A model generated the notes under the pieces. That model did not search any database. It was not told the DNA's origin and saw only the letters and a program-made list of their open reading frames with translations. The translations under genes were made by a program, and so were the position numbers. DNA of 64,000 nucleotides from Sphingomonas sp. UNC305MFCol5.2 (GTDB taxonomy: Bacteria > Pseudomonadota > Alphaproteobacteria > Sphingomonadales > Sphingomonadaceae), in NCBI RefSeq assembly GCF_000712135.1, contig NZ_JOOE01000001.1, forward strand, positions 496,001 through 560,000, given 5' to 3'. Positions 35,062 through 44,136 of this stretch are shown here, piece after piece; within the stretch, counting starts at the first letter, position 1, and each line of letters begins with the position of its first letter.

Positions 35062-35475
35062 GTGACAGGCACTCTGTCAGGTTCGCACATCCTCGTCGTT
35101 GAAGACGAGCCCCTGATCGGGATGATCCTCCATACCTGCCTGGAGGAAAACGGCGCTGAAGTGCGCTGGTCCAGAACCGACGAACACGCGTATGATATAC
35201 TCGAGCGGGACGCCTCCCGGCTTGATCTGCTCATCACCGACATCAATCTACGCGAGGGAACGACCGGCTTCGACGTGGCCCGGCGTGCACGCGCCTCGAA
35301 CCCGGCCATAGCGGTCATCTACCTCAGCGGCGAGGTTGGTTCGGACCTTCCGTTCGGAGTCGACGGGGCCATTTTTTTGACCAAACCAGTCCCAGAGCAG
35401 AAATTGATCGAAACGGCCAAGCGCCTGATCCAGACCCGGCCCACCCTTCTCATCGCAAAACCGGGACTGATATGA
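35062..35475 (+). CDS. Stand-alone response-regulator receiver
   Basis: 137 residues from a GTG. Receiver fold with acidic pair ED (VVEDEPLIG), phospho-acceptor D60 (LLITDINLREG), Ser at the switch position (YLSGE) and Lys in FLTKPVP. No output domain. Single receivers under EcfG control commonly work in stress phosphorelays; the upstream EcfG-like promoter fits that. The histidine kinase at 37803 is a possible partner. Cytoplasmic. Confidence 0.85.
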   Translation: MTGTLSGSHILVVEDEPLIGMILHTCLEENGAEVRWSRTDEHAYDILERDASRLDLLITDINLREGTTGFDVARRARASNPAIAVIYLSGEVGSDLPFGVDGAIFLTKPVPEQKLIETAKRLIQTRPTLLIAKPGLI

Positions 35476-35616
35476 GGCCGACCGTGTTTACCGAAGGCGA
35501 AGCGTCGTCAACCACGAGACCAGGCGGATACGCCGTGAGGAAAGACGCCGGGCATCCCCGAAGAGCAGCCGTGCACACCTGGCGAACCGGCGTGACTGAC
35601 TGTCGGTTGAGGATTA

Positions 35617-37806
35617 TCACGCCCTTTCCGGTGACGCGGCTGCGATAGCGCCCGGACCGGTTCGCGCACCGCGTTCGAGGATGCAGAGCATCTCTGCGGC
35701 GGGCACCGGCTCGCTGAAGAGAAAGCCTTGCATGCTTGGGCAGTCCTTGCTGCGAAGCCGGTCGCGCTGCTCCTCGGTCTCTACGCCTTCGGCGATGCAA
35801 TCGAGGCCGAGCGTACGCGCGAGGTCGAGAATGCTGCTGACGATTGCGGCCGTGCCCTCATGGCTTCCCATATCGCGAACAAAGCTGCGGTCGATCTTGA
35901 TCCGGTCAAGCGGAAAGCGGCTGAGATAGCCGAGCGACGACCATCCCGTGCCGAAATCATCGAGCGAGAGCGCGACCCCGATCTCCTTGAGCTCGTTCAT
36001 GATCCGCAGCGTCGCTTCGCTGTCGTCCAGTGTCAGGCTTTCGGTCAGCTCGAGTTCGAGCCAGCACGGTTCCAGAGCAGCCCCGGCAAGCGCTGCCCGC
36101 ACTGTGCGAACGATGTCGCCGCGATAGAATTGCTGCGCCGAGAGATTCACGGCAATCCGCACCGGAGCGAGTCCGCTCCGCTGCCACGCGGCGTTCTGAC
36201 GGCAGGCTTCGTGCAGCACCCAGCTGCCGACCTCGAGCATGAGCCCGCGTTCCTCGAGCAGCGGAATGAAGACCGTAGGCGAAATCAGTCCCTCGCGCGG
36301 ATGATTCCAGCGGATCAGGCTCTCGATGCCGACGACGCGGCCGTCTTCGAGGTCGATCTGCGGCTGATAATAGATCTCGAATTCGCCGCGGCCGCAGGCG
36401 CCATGGACGTCCTGCGATAGCGTGCGCCAGCGTTCGCCCGGCACGTCGAGCTGATGGGTGTAGCGCACGCAGGTGTTCCGGCCACCCTTCTTGGCGCCGT
36501 ACATCGCCGTGTCGGCCGCCTGCAGCAGGGCGCGCGGGCTGTCGCCATCCTCGGGGAACAGGCTGATGCCGATGCTCCCGGAGATATGGGCGACCTGCCC
36601 GTCAAGATCGAAGGGGGCGCCAAGTGCCTCAAGGATCCGCGCCGCTACTTCGTCCGCGCGTTCCCGCGTGCCGATATCGGCCAGAGCTACGACGAACTCG
36701 TCGCCCCCGAGGCGCGCCGCAGTGTCAGCCGCACGCAGGCACTGCAACAGGCGCGCCGAAACCTCCTGAAGCAGCTGGTCGCCGACGAGATGACCGAGAC
36801 AATCGTTGACCTGTTTGAAATGATCGAGATCGATCACCAGCAGGGCGCTGGCCCCGCCGCTGCGCCGCGCGCGGGCAAGCTCGGCGCTCAATCGCTCGAA
36901 GAACATGGTGCGGTTCGGCAGTCCGGTGAGCGCATCGTGGAGGGCCAAGTAGCGGATGTGTGCCTCGGCCTGTTTGCGGTCGGTTATGTCGCGCAGATTA
37001 TATTGTGCCAGGCTGCGACCTGCCACCTCACACGAGGAGGCGATCAGATCGACGAACAGCTCCGAGCCGTCTGCGGCGGCGAGCGTAACCTCGTCGCGGC
37101 GAAGCGTACCCGAATGACGCAACTCGGCCATGGACGCAGCGTCGGCGAAGACCGACATGCCGGGTAGCGCTTCGATTGCCTGTCCTCTCAACGCGCCGCG
37201 TGGCTGGCCCGTCATTGCGAGAAAACGCGGATTCGCGTCGACGACCGTGCCCGAATCGGCATCCAGCAGGAGGATGCCATCGCCCGCGGTCTCGAACAGG
37301 CGCCGGTAGCTTTGTTCGGATACGCGCAGCTTTGCCTCGGCTTCCGCGCGCGCTGCGATCTCCTGCGTCAGCAAGCTGTTCTGAAGGGCTAGGCTTTGCC
37401 GCGCTGCCTTGAGCGCCAGATGAGTCGCAATGCGCGCGAGCAACTCTTCGAAGTGGAAGGGCTTGGATACATAGTCCACGCCACCCGCCTCGAACGCCGC
37501 CACCTTGTCGCGCAGGTCGCCGAGCGCCGTCATGAAGATGACGGGAATATGGGTCGTGAGGGGATTGGCCTTCAGGCGCCGGCAGGTCTCAAATCCGTCG
37601 AGGCCGGGCATCATCACGTCAAGAAGGACGAGATCGGGACTGGCAAACTCGGCGCGTGTGAGCGCTTCTTCGCCACCGAGCGCCACGAGCACGTCATAGC
37701 CCTGCTGCTCGAGGCGGCCGACAACGACGCCAAGGTTCACGGGGTTGTCGTCGACGATCAGAATGGTTTCGTTCGCCGAGCGGAAGGACAGATCGAGATT
37801 GCTCAC
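35617..37806 (-). CDS. Receiver-PAS-GGDEF-EAL cyclic-di-GMP protein
   Basis: 729 residues from a GTG at 37806 that overlaps the kinase stop (GTGA). Order: receiver (about 10-130; PDLVLLDVMMPGLDG, KPFHFEELL), coiled linker, PAS (about 165-285; LFETAGDGILLLDADSG), GGDEF (about 295-460; RLGGDEFVVAL with an RAAD inhibitory site five residues before), EAL (about 475-720; IESLIRW, FGTGWSSLGYL, IDRSFV). Both catalytic motifs look intact, so it could make and break c-di-GMP, gated by phosphorylation of the receiver. The kinase encoded directly upstream is the likely phospho-donor. Confidence 0.9.
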   Translation of the reverse strand: MSNLDLSFRSANETILIVDDNPVNLGVVVGRLEQQGYDVLVALGGEEALTRAEFASPDLVLLDVMMPGLDGFETCRRLKANPLTTHIPVIFMTALGDLRDKVAAFEAGGVDYVSKPFHFEELLARIATHLALKAARQSLALQNSLLTQEIAARAEAEAKLRVSEQSYRRLFETAGDGILLLDADSGTVVDANPRFLAMTGQPRGALRGQAIEALPGMSVFADAASMAELRHSGTLRRDEVTLAAADGSELFVDLIASSCEVAGRSLAQYNLRDITDRKQAEAHIRYLALHDALTGLPNRTMFFERLSAELARARRSGGASALLVIDLDHFKQVNDCLGHLVGDQLLQEVSARLLQCLRAADTAARLGGDEFVVALADIGTRERADEVAARILEALGAPFDLDGQVAHISGSIGISLFPEDGDSPRALLQAADTAMYGAKKGGRNTCVRYTHQLDVPGERWRTLSQDVHGACGRGEFEIYYQPQIDLEDGRVVGIESLIRWNHPREGLISPTVFIPLLEERGLMLEVGSWVLHEACRQNAAWQRSGLAPVRIAVNLSAQQFYRGDIVRTVRAALAGAALEPCWLELELTESLTLDDSEATLRIMNELKEIGVALSLDDFGTGWSSLGYLSRFPLDRIKIDRSFVRDMGSHEGTAAIVSSILDLARTLGLDCIAEGVETEEQRDRLRSKDCPSMQGFLFSEPVPAAEMLCILERGARTGPGAIAAASPERA

Positions 37807-39731
37807 GCTTCGACTCTTTCGCGGAACGGGCGCTCGATCAGGTCGAGCAAGGCGGCGGACTGGTAGCCGCGCGCAAGCGCGAGCACGTGCTCGCCGAACG
37901 CGGCATAGGCGGCGTCGCGGCCAATCAGCCGCTCGGCCTCGGCGCAAACGGCGCGCATGTTGCCCGCGCGTGCGGGGCGCCGAAACGGCTCGAGAAGGCT
38001 CGCCGGCGGGCTGGGCGGCGGCGAAATCAGGACAGCCGCCCCATGCGCGGCGCGCGACCCGTCGGCTTCGCCAGCCGATCCGGAACGGTATGAAATGGCA
38101 CCGCTCTCGGCGAGCGGCACATCGAGATCGAACCAGAAACGGCTGCCCTCGCCTGGCGTGCTCTCGACCTCGATCCGGCTTCCCATCAGTTCGATCAGTT
38201 GCTGACTGATGCTGAGCCCCAGACCGGTGCCGCTCGCACGGGTACCGGCGGTTCCGGCCTGCTCGAACGCCGCGAAAACGCGGCTCATCTCGTCCTGCGC
38301 GATCCCCTGCCCGGTATCCCGGACCTCGAAGCGCAGCCGGACATTGCCATTGGCGCGCTCCACCAGGCCGACGCTGAAGACGACCTGACCCACTTCAGTG
38401 AACTTCGCGGCGTTGCCCACCAGATTGATCAGTACCTGTCGCAGATGCTTCTCGTCGCCCTCGATGCGGGCCGGTACGTCGACGGCGATCGACCAGGCAA
38501 AACGGAGCTGCTTCTCCTCGGCGCGTACGCGCATCATCTCCGCAACGCTCCGGACCATTGCCTGCAGGTCGAGCGGCGCGGGGGCGATCTCGACTTTGCC
38601 AGCCTCGATCTTGGAAAGGTCGAGAATGTCGCCAATGAGCGTGAGCAAATGCTCTCCGCTGGCCTGGATCGTCCGCGCCGCGTCATGATGCCGCGCACCC
38701 AGCGGAGCCAGTTGCAGGATTTGGGCATAGCCCAGGATCGCATTGAGGGGCGTGCGAAGCTCGTGACTCATGTTCGCGAGGAATCGGGATTTGGCCTCGC
38801 TCGCGCTCTCGGCGGCGGCCCTCGCCGCCTCCATCATCCGCGCCTCGGCCAGATGTTGCGCCTGCTTCCTCGCCAGGCGGCGTCTGAGGCTTAGCGTGCG
38901 ATAGGCGAGCCGTATCGCCGCCAGCATCGTCCAGAAGCCGAGGATCAGCAGATACCATTGTTCGGTGGAGAGCAGGCTGCCCTCGAATTCGAGGGCCTCG
39001 ACTTGAAAGGCATGATGGCCGGGCCGCAGGCCGGCCCCGGTCTGCAGATCGATTGCCACGACATTGTCGATGGTCGGGGTTGCCGCCGAAGGGTCGCCCG
39101 CCTCGTGTGCCGCTGCCCACCACGGCTCCACGATCGCATCGGCGAGGTTGAGCTCGATCGTCTGCCTGCCCGGCAGCACCTTGAACTCGAGTGCATTCGG
39201 CTGCGCATCTTCACCGGCGATCGCCTTGCCATCACGGACTCTGCGGTTCTTGAGCGCCAGTTTGAGCGTGTCGGAAGGGCCGCGATAGTTGAGAGTCAGC
39301 CTGACCTTGGCGAATTTCGACAAATCGCGCCCTTGCCCGACGTTGCGCTTGTCGAGCATCAGCCCATAACCGCAAAAAGGATAGGCATAGCCGGCGCTGA
39401 TACGGCACGACCATGCCAGGGGCGTTGCCGCCGCCGTGACGGTTGATGCCCCGCCGGAGGTCAGATCGCTGTAGACATAGTGAGGATATTGCGCAGCGGC
39501 CGTCGGCCCGATGGCCAATCGCCGATCGACGATCGTGCTCTTGAAGAGCACCGCGGCGAAAGTCGCGATGAGCAGAACGAACAGGGCAGCTTCGAACTTC
39601 AGGTAGCGCAGTCTGGACTCGGGAACCGCAAGTCGCGGCTGCCCATCAGTTGAGGGGGCAAGCGATGGCGACGCCAGTTGCGACGATAGCGCTCCCAATC
39701 CTGTCGACACGACCACGCCCCCATGGCTCAT
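37803..39731 (-). CDS. Membrane histidine kinase with 7TMR-like/extracellular sensor
   Basis: About 642 residues from ATG 39731 (39773 is also possible; neither has a good ribosome site). One membrane segment near residue 45 (FEAALFVLLIATFAAVLF), an exported sensor of about 200 residues with Cys in SCRISAGY and YPFCGYG, a second membrane segment (WYLLILGFWTMLAAIRL), then HisKA with FLANMSHELRTPLNAILGYA, and an ATPase with N box (LVGNAAKF), DTGQGI and GTGLGLSI. The last 90 residues may be an Hpt-like or regulatory tail. Coupled to the c-di-GMP protein by a GTGA overlap; together they form a two-component pair. Confidence 0.88.
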   Translation of the reverse strand: MSHGGVVVSTGLGALSSQLASPSLAPSTDGQPRLAVPESRLRYLKFEAALFVLLIATFAAVLFKSTIVDRRLAIGPTAAAQYPHYVYSDLTSGGASTVTAAATPLAWSCRISAGYAYPFCGYGLMLDKRNVGQGRDLSKFAKVRLTLNYRGPSDTLKLALKNRRVRDGKAIAGEDAQPNALEFKVLPGRQTIELNLADAIVEPWWAAAHEAGDPSAATPTIDNVVAIDLQTGAGLRPGHHAFQVEALEFEGSLLSTEQWYLLILGFWTMLAAIRLAYRTLSLRRRLARKQAQHLAEARMMEAARAAAESASEAKSRFLANMSHELRTPLNAILGYAQILQLAPLGARHHDAARTIQASGEHLLTLIGDILDLSKIEAGKVEIAPAPLDLQAMVRSVAEMMRVRAEEKQLRFAWSIAVDVPARIEGDEKHLRQVLINLVGNAAKFTEVGQVVFSVGLVERANGNVRLRFEVRDTGQGIAQDEMSRVFAAFEQAGTAGTRASGTGLGLSISQQLIELMGSRIEVESTPGEGSRFWFDLDVPLAESGAISYRSGSAGEADGSRAAHGAAVLISPPPSPPASLLEPFRRPARAGNMRAVCAEAERLIGRDAAYAAFGEHVLALARGYQSAALLDLIERPFRERVEA

Positions 39732-40091
39732 ACGCGAGAGCCCAATCACTCCATTATAGTAGCAAATCGCCACGACGGCCGGTTTTGGGGACGCCTTTCC
39801 AGAAGCGTTCAGGCGACGCCGGGATGGTGGCTACCCCTGTCCAGGGGCACCCTATTGTGATGCCGGGCGCGCGGGCGAGCGTCTGCAGGTGCGGGCTTCA
39901 CGTGATGCGCGAGCACAGGTGGATGGCCTCCCGGATGCGCCGGATCACGGCCGGCGCGCTGACCGTGAGGGTGAGCCGCCACATGCTACTGCGTAGGATT
40001 GCGGATAGCGCCTCTGGAGGGCCCGGCACATTGTGAAGGCAGACCTGGCGCACACCCTTTCGAGGCAAGCGCAGGACAAGGAACCGCCACG

Positions 40092-40319
40092 ATGCCTTCC
40101 CCTCCGCCAATCTTTCCTGCGGACCCCGGATTGACGCCAAGCCCGGCCGAGTCGCCTTGCGAGCCGCCGGATCACCCGGCGCGGGCCGCGCCGGAATTTG
40201 CACCACCGCAACCCGACACCTGTGTGCCGGACCGGGGGTTGCCGGAGGATCCGGTCCCCGACGACGCGCGGGGGGCGACATCTCCCGGCGATGAAGCCGA
40301 GACGCGCGCGATCGGCTGA
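40092..40319 (+). CDS. Possible small Pro-rich protein
   Basis: 75 residues, about a quarter proline and rich in Asp/Glu; no signal peptide or membrane segment. ACAAGGAACC precedes the ATG. Composition suggests a disordered protein, or non-coding GC-rich DNA read in one frame. Weak. Confidence 0.3.
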   Translation: MPSPPPIFPADPGLTPSPAESPCEPPDHPARAAPEFAPPQPDTCVPDRGLPEDPVPDDARGATSPGDEAETRAIG

Positions 40320-40464
40320 CAGGCTCTCGCGGGTCAATCTCGAGCCGGGCGTACACTGCAGGCGAGGCCGGGACGCCTGTCGACCCGGTACCAGGTACGC
40401 GCGAGAGCACAGATACGGAGTTGGCGCACCCGGTCAGGGGCGCACGGGAAGGAATGCCGCTCCC

Positions 40465-40947
40465 ATGGTGAAGCCGAAAAGCTCCCGCCCACCCGCGAGC
40501 GCCGGGATCCTTCTCTACCGGCGACTTTCGTCCGCGACCGAGGTGCTTCTCGTGCATCCGGGTGGACCCTTCTGGCGTAACAAGAACATCGGCGGCTGGC
40601 AAATCCCCAAAGGCATGATCAAAAGCGGAGAGGATATGCTCACGGCCGCGCGCCGGGAGACGGAAGAGGAACTCGGCATTCGTCTCAACGGAACGCCCGC
40701 CCCGCTGGGTGAAATCCGCCAAGCCGGGGGCAAGGTGGTTCACGTATTCGCGCTCGAGCAGGAACTCGACGTTTCCCGAATCACGAGCAACCGTTTTCGT
40801 CTCGAATGGCCGCCACGCGGCGGCAGGCTGGTCTCGTTTCCCGAGATCGATCGCGCATGTTGGCTAACCATCGCCGAAGCGCGCCTGGTGATGCTTGCGA
40901 GCCAGCAGCCGTTGCTCGACCGGCTCGAAGCGCAGCTCTGCCGGTAG
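40465..40947 (+). CDS. NUDIX hydrolase
   Basis: 160 residues. A full Nudix box is present, G-x5-E-x7-RE-x2-EE-x-G: GMIKSGEDMLTAARRETEEE followed by LGI. The N-terminal SAGILLYR and HPGGPFWRNKNIGGW are typical of the small diadenosine-polyphosphate/NTP-type enzymes in Sphingomonadales. GGAAGGAATG precedes the start by about ten bases. It would hydrolyse a nucleoside diphosphate derivative; the exact substrate is not readable. Monocistronic, followed by a terminator. Confidence 0.88.
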   Translation: MVKPKSSRPPASAGILLYRRLSSATEVLLVHPGGPFWRNKNIGGWQIPKGMIKSGEDMLTAARRETEEELGIRLNGTPAPLGEIRQAGGKVVHVFALEQELDVSRITSNRFRLEWPPRGGRLVSFPEIDRACWLTIAEARLVMLASQQPLLDRLEAQLCR

Positions 40948-40976
40948 GGTCGCCCTTCCCCGCGCCGTTGCGGATG

Positions 40977-41003
40977 TCCCTCCCGCAAGTGGGAGAGGGA
41001 TTT
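40977..41003 (+). terminator. Terminator after the NUDIX gene
   Basis: TCCCTCCC (40977-40984) pairs with GGGAGAGGGA (40991-41000, one bulged A) around GCAAGT, then TTT. Similar CCCTCCCGCAAG hairpins are common intergenic elements in sphingomonads. Confidence 0.6.
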
Positions 41004-41357
41004 GGCGCGCTACATCGGCAACCGGGGTCCTCATACTGGCCCGGAAGGACGAGGATTACGGATTGGTCGATCGGAACGGGCGAAGCTTGCGCCAGCGCGC
41101 GTCCGGTTTCCCCCAATCTCGGCCGGGATCGAAGCGAAGCTCGACAGAATGGGCTCGAGCCTGGCTTTACCGGGCCTTCCGCCGGCTATCGTCACGGACC
41201 CGGAGCGGCGGTACGCACCGGCGCGAGACGCGCGGTGCGATGCCCAGGGCCTTGCAGCTGCTTCGCGCACACGATGCCGCCATGCATCCGTGAATTTCCG
41301 GATTCCGGCACCGCCGCTGTGAGGATCAGATGGTCCCCAATCATTGGGAGACATTCA
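41004..41357. other. Intergenic region, no supported gene
   Basis: 354 bases after the NUDIX terminator. Open frames here have no ribosome site or recognisable content; the only clear item is the GGGAG ribosome site at its end for the small membrane protein. Confidence 0.35.
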
Positions 41358-41492
41358 ATGTCGTCGATCGTCAATCGCGATCCTTTACCGCCGCGCGACC
41401 CGCGGCCGAGCCGCGCCGTCATCGGAATATGGCTTTTTCTGATCACGTTGCTGTTCGGAGCGACCGTGGTCTTCCTGCAAAGCCAGATGTGA
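41358..41492 (+). CDS. 44-residue single-pass membrane protein
   Basis: Basic, Pro/Arg-rich N-terminus followed by one membrane helix (IGIWLFLITLLFGATVVFL) and a short tail SQM. TTGGGAGACATTCA precedes the ATG. No family known; an N-in orientation is expected from the positive residues. Confidence 0.55.
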   Translation: MSSIVNRDPLPPRDPRPSRAVIGIWLFLITLLFGATVVFLQSQM

Positions 41493-41612
41493 GCTCCGGT
41501 CGGGGCTCGCGCATGATGCGCGGCCCCTCCGACCGCGAACGGCGCTCGGAGATATCGAGGGCGAGACGCGATTCAGGCACCACGGCGCGAGGCTTGCGCC
41601 GAACGGCAAGGG

Positions 41613-42509
41613 CTAGCGTGATGCCGTACCGGTGTCTGCCGCGGAGGATCGGATAGCCTCGGCCGCTTGCCCGATCAGGTCCCGACGGAGCATCTGGTGG
41701 CGAATGCGTCGTGCGACCTGAGGCAGGAATCTGGCGTGACGCTCGCCATGCATCAGCCCGGTTGCGTCGTCGGTGAATTGCGCCAGGCTGCCACCTTTTC
41801 TCGCGAACACGGCACGATTGTCTCCGCATTCGGTCTGAACGACCACGACCTCGTCGCCGAAGCTTCTCCGGATCCGGCTCTTGCAGAGCCGATGCTTCTC
41901 CCAGAGGTTTACTACAAAAATGCCGCCCGGTGCGAGATGCCGGTAGCAATCATCATAGAAGTCCTGGGAGCACAGCTCGGGCGGCTGGCCGTCCATATCG
42001 AACCCGTCGACAAGCAGCACGTCGGCCTGTCGCCTGCTCTGCCGGACATAATCGGCGCCATCACCCCAGAGTATCCTGAAGCGGCCGCAATCTTCGGGGA
42101 TCAGAAAACGGCCCCGGAGTGCAATGACGTCCCGATCGATCTCAACGGCGGTTACGACGCTCGAGGGCACCTTGTAGTAGCAGTATTTCGCCAGCGAGCC
42201 GCCTCCGAGCCCGATCATGTCGATGGTCGCGGGCCTGGGGTTGAACAGCAGGAACCCCATCATGACTCTCGTATAGTCCAGAGCCAGGTCGAGCGGATTG
42301 CTGATGCTCATCTCGCTCTGGATGGTGCGATGATCGAAATGAAGTGCCCGGGTATCGCCAAACTCGGACAGATATGGCGCTCCACGCTTCGGAGTCAGCT
42401 GAAGACCGGATGCGAAGCCGCAGGCGTGCAGCACCTCGCTGTCGGCGACACTCAGCGCATCGCCGTCAAACCACGAACCCGGCCAGAGCCCCGCGTAGCC
42501 GTCGGTCAT
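41613..42509 (-). CDS. Spermidine-synthase-like SAM-dependent methyltransferase
   Basis: 298 residues. SAM-binding core: MIGLGGGSLAKYCY at about 92-105, then VTAVEIDRDVIALR with the acidic residue after beta-2, and ADVLLVDGFD. The YCYYKVPS and PNPLDLALDYTR-type context (SNPLDLALDYTRVMMG) match the bacterial spermidine-synthase-like group without a polyamine-binding role proven. Its start overlaps the preceding small gene by four bases, and that gene overlaps the XRE regulator, so it is the third gene of an XRE-led operon. Substrate unknown. Confidence 0.8.
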   Translation of the reverse strand: MTDGYAGLWPGSWFDGDALSVADSEVLHACGFASGLQLTPKRGAPYLSEFGDTRALHFDHRTIQSEMSISNPLDLALDYTRVMMGFLLFNPRPATIDMIGLGGGSLAKYCYYKVPSSVVTAVEIDRDVIALRGRFLIPEDCGRFRILWGDGADYVRQSRRQADVLLVDGFDMDGQPPELCSQDFYDDCYRHLAPGGIFVVNLWEKHRLCKSRIRRSFGDEVVVVQTECGDNRAVFARKGGSLAQFTDDATGLMHGERHARFLPQVARRIRHQMLRRDLIGQAAEAIRSSAADTGTASR

Positions 42510-42787
42510 CGGGATAGTTTCCCGGTTTCCTCGATAGCGGGACAAGTCTGCATGCCGAGAGCAAGATCAGCAGATCGCACCCGCGCAAGTGCCACCCGCC
42601 GCACGTGCGCGGCCACATCCGTTTCAGCCAGGGTCGGCCAGCGATCAGCGACCGACAGCAACCGGATGCCGGCCGCGACCGTCAGAGCTGCGGTGACACG
42701 GACTCCGGACCGGGGCCTGTCACGGGTTTCGCGAAGAACCGAAAGCGGGCCGGGCGTGCTTTCGAACAGCAACGTCCTAGCCGGCAT
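42506..42787 (-). CDS. Small hypothetical protein between XRE gene and methyltransferase
   Basis: 93 residues, Arg/Ala/Leu-rich, no recognised domain; one weak hydrophobic stretch (VRVTAALTVAAGIRLLSVA). Support for it being real is its position: it starts 11 bases inside the XRE gene and its stop overlaps the methyltransferase start by four bases, so it bridges two real genes without a gap. Confidence 0.55.
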   Translation of the reverse strand: MPARTLLFESTPGPLSVLRETRDRPRSGVRVTAALTVAAGIRLLSVADRWPTLAETDVAAHVRRVALARVRSADLALGMQTCPAIEETGKLSR

Positions 42788-43103
42788 GGCTCGCCGTCTT
42801 CGGCACGACACCCTCGCGGCCGGCGCGTCCGCCGGGCCGTTCACCGGATCGGGACGCCGCCTCGCGCAGACGCACCCCCCGACCGCTTCCGGCAGAGGGA
42901 GCGTTTTCGCCGATCAACTCGATCCCCGCTTCCTCCAGGGCCTCGACGACCTTCATCAACGTATCGATGATCCCGCGCACCTGCCCGCCTGATGCCTCCA
43001 TGCGCTGGATCGTCGGCAGCGACAGCCCCGCCAACTCGGCGAGCCCCTTCTGATCGAGGCCGAGCATCGCTCTGGCCGCTCGCATCTGTGCAGAGGTGAT
43101 CAT
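42777..43103 (-). CDS. XRE-family regulator (copy 1)
   Basis: 108 residues. Helix-turn-helix at about 7-45: RAARAMLGLDQKGLAELAGL followed by SLPTIQRMEA, a standard Cro/CI type domain with conserved Gln/Ala/Ser/Ile positions. The tail is Gly/Arg-rich. Heads a three-gene operon with a small protein and a methyltransferase. Two dyads lie 29 and 55 bases before its start and presumably bind it (autoregulation). A gene with the same length, tail and promoter layout is at 46245. Confidence 0.8.
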   Translation of the reverse strand: MITSAQMRAARAMLGLDQKGLAELAGLSLPTIQRMEASGGQVRGIIDTLMKVVEALEEAGIELIGENAPSAGSGRGVRLREAASRSGERPGGRAGREGVVPKTASHAG

Positions 43104-43131
43104 TCTGGCGGCGCTCCCGGACGCAATGAAG

Positions 43132-43173
43132 TGATATATGACGCATCAATATAGCTATTTATACCACGATAAA
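43132..43173. promoter_or_regulatory. Two-dyad element before XRE copy 1
   Basis: Dyad A at 43132-43148 (TGAT-N9-ATCA) and dyad B TTTATACCACGATAAA at 43158-43173. Dyad starts are 26 bases apart and dyad A is 29 bases from the XRE start. Identical spacing recurs before XRE copy 2. Dyad B contains a minus-strand TATAAA that could be the -10. Confidence 0.65.
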
Positions 43174-43212
43174 GATGTTTCGCACAGCACTCCTGCCACA
43201 AATGGCGCCGCC

Positions 43213-43404
43213 TCAGCGGCTCGAGCGCTGCTCGGACAGCAGAGCCTTGTCATACATTTCTTGCCAGGCGGTCGCGGCTCGCAACGCGCGCTCCCTGACG
43301 CGCGGCAGCGAAGCTGCGCTCGCCTCTTCGAGGCATGCCCTGCTCCGGTTCAGATACAGTTCGCTGTTGCGGAGGGTCGGTTTCAAATCGATTCGTCGTG
43401 ACAC
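43213..43404 (-). CDS. Small helical hypothetical protein
   Basis: 63 residues from a GTG (GAAGGTGCC upstream). Charged and helical: SELYLNRSRACLEEASAASL then RVRERALRAATAWQEMYDKA. This ERALR-x-AATAW-type helix pair is a pattern I associate with small conserved sphingomonad proteins of unknown function. Lies upstream of XRE copy 1 on the same strand, separated by the two-dyad element. Confidence 0.55.
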   Translation of the reverse strand: MSRRIDLKPTLRNSELYLNRSRACLEEASAASLPRVRERALRAATAWQEMYDKALLSEQRSSR

Positions 43405-43697
43405 GTTCAGGCACCTTCAAAGGCCAGGATTGGAAGCTCGGGCACAAGCGGTCGGATGTCGCCCGACCGGGAATGCTGATGTGGTTGGTGACGGCCGCGA
43501 CAAGGTTCGCACGCCAGTATAGTCACCAGCGCAGTCCGGCCCCGGCGGCGACCGTGCCCCAGCCAGCGGCAACACCGGCGAACAAGCGCGTGCCAGGCCG
43601 CGATGACTTGCCATTCGCATGGCCGGCCGCGCTCCAGCGTCCCCGGCCGGCAAGAAATCACGCGCCGCTTCGCGGAAATCCTCGTCCATATGTGCTC
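43405..43697. other. Gap with one doubtful small frame
   Basis: A minus-strand frame at 43417-43689 (begins MDEDFREAARDFLPAGDAGA) starts eight bases after the next upstream gene, but its later part is low-complexity Pro/Arg and looks unlike a protein. Otherwise nothing supported. Confidence 0.3.
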
Positions 43698-43976
43698 CTA
43701 TCCCGGGCTACGCAGGTCGGTGCCAAGGATCGCGCCCATCGCCACTCTCCGGTACTTCGAAGCTCGCCGGAAGCGCTCCGCTGCGCTTCGACGCCATTCG
43801 CAGGCCGCCCCGTCCCGATAACGGATATAGCCGACGTCCCGTCCCTCGAGGCGCGTCCTCGCGACGGCGTCCCGGCACGGCTTCTCGCTCCAGATCGGTC
43901 CCTCGACCGAGAAGGTCCGGGCTTCGCGGTCGAATATGACGACCAGGAAACCGCGCCGCGACGGCCGGCCGCTCAT
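43698..43976 (-). CDS. Small basic hypothetical protein
   Basis: 92 residues, with a beta-strand-like start (RRGFLVVIFDREARTFSVEG) and repeated Arg in the second half (GRDVGYIRYRDG, RFRRASKYRR). No family recognised. The ATG lacks a strong ribosome site. Codon usage and the lack of stops over 92 codons support it moderately. Confidence 0.45.
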   Translation of the reverse strand: MSGRPSRRGFLVVIFDREARTFSVEGPIWSEKPCRDAVARTRLEGRDVGYIRYRDGAACEWRRSAAERFRRASKYRRVAMGAILGTDLRSPG

Positions 43977-44136
43977 CGCGCGGCACCGCGCCGGCGCGCT
44001 TCGCGGGCGCCGTCAAAGCCGCGCCCGGCGCGCCGCACGATTTTCGGACAGCGGCCTGCTTCGCAGCCCGCCTCGCGCCGCGCTTTGGCGTCGCAGCCGG
44101 AGCCCGGCCAGGTCGAACCGCAGACCCGGGCCGCAG

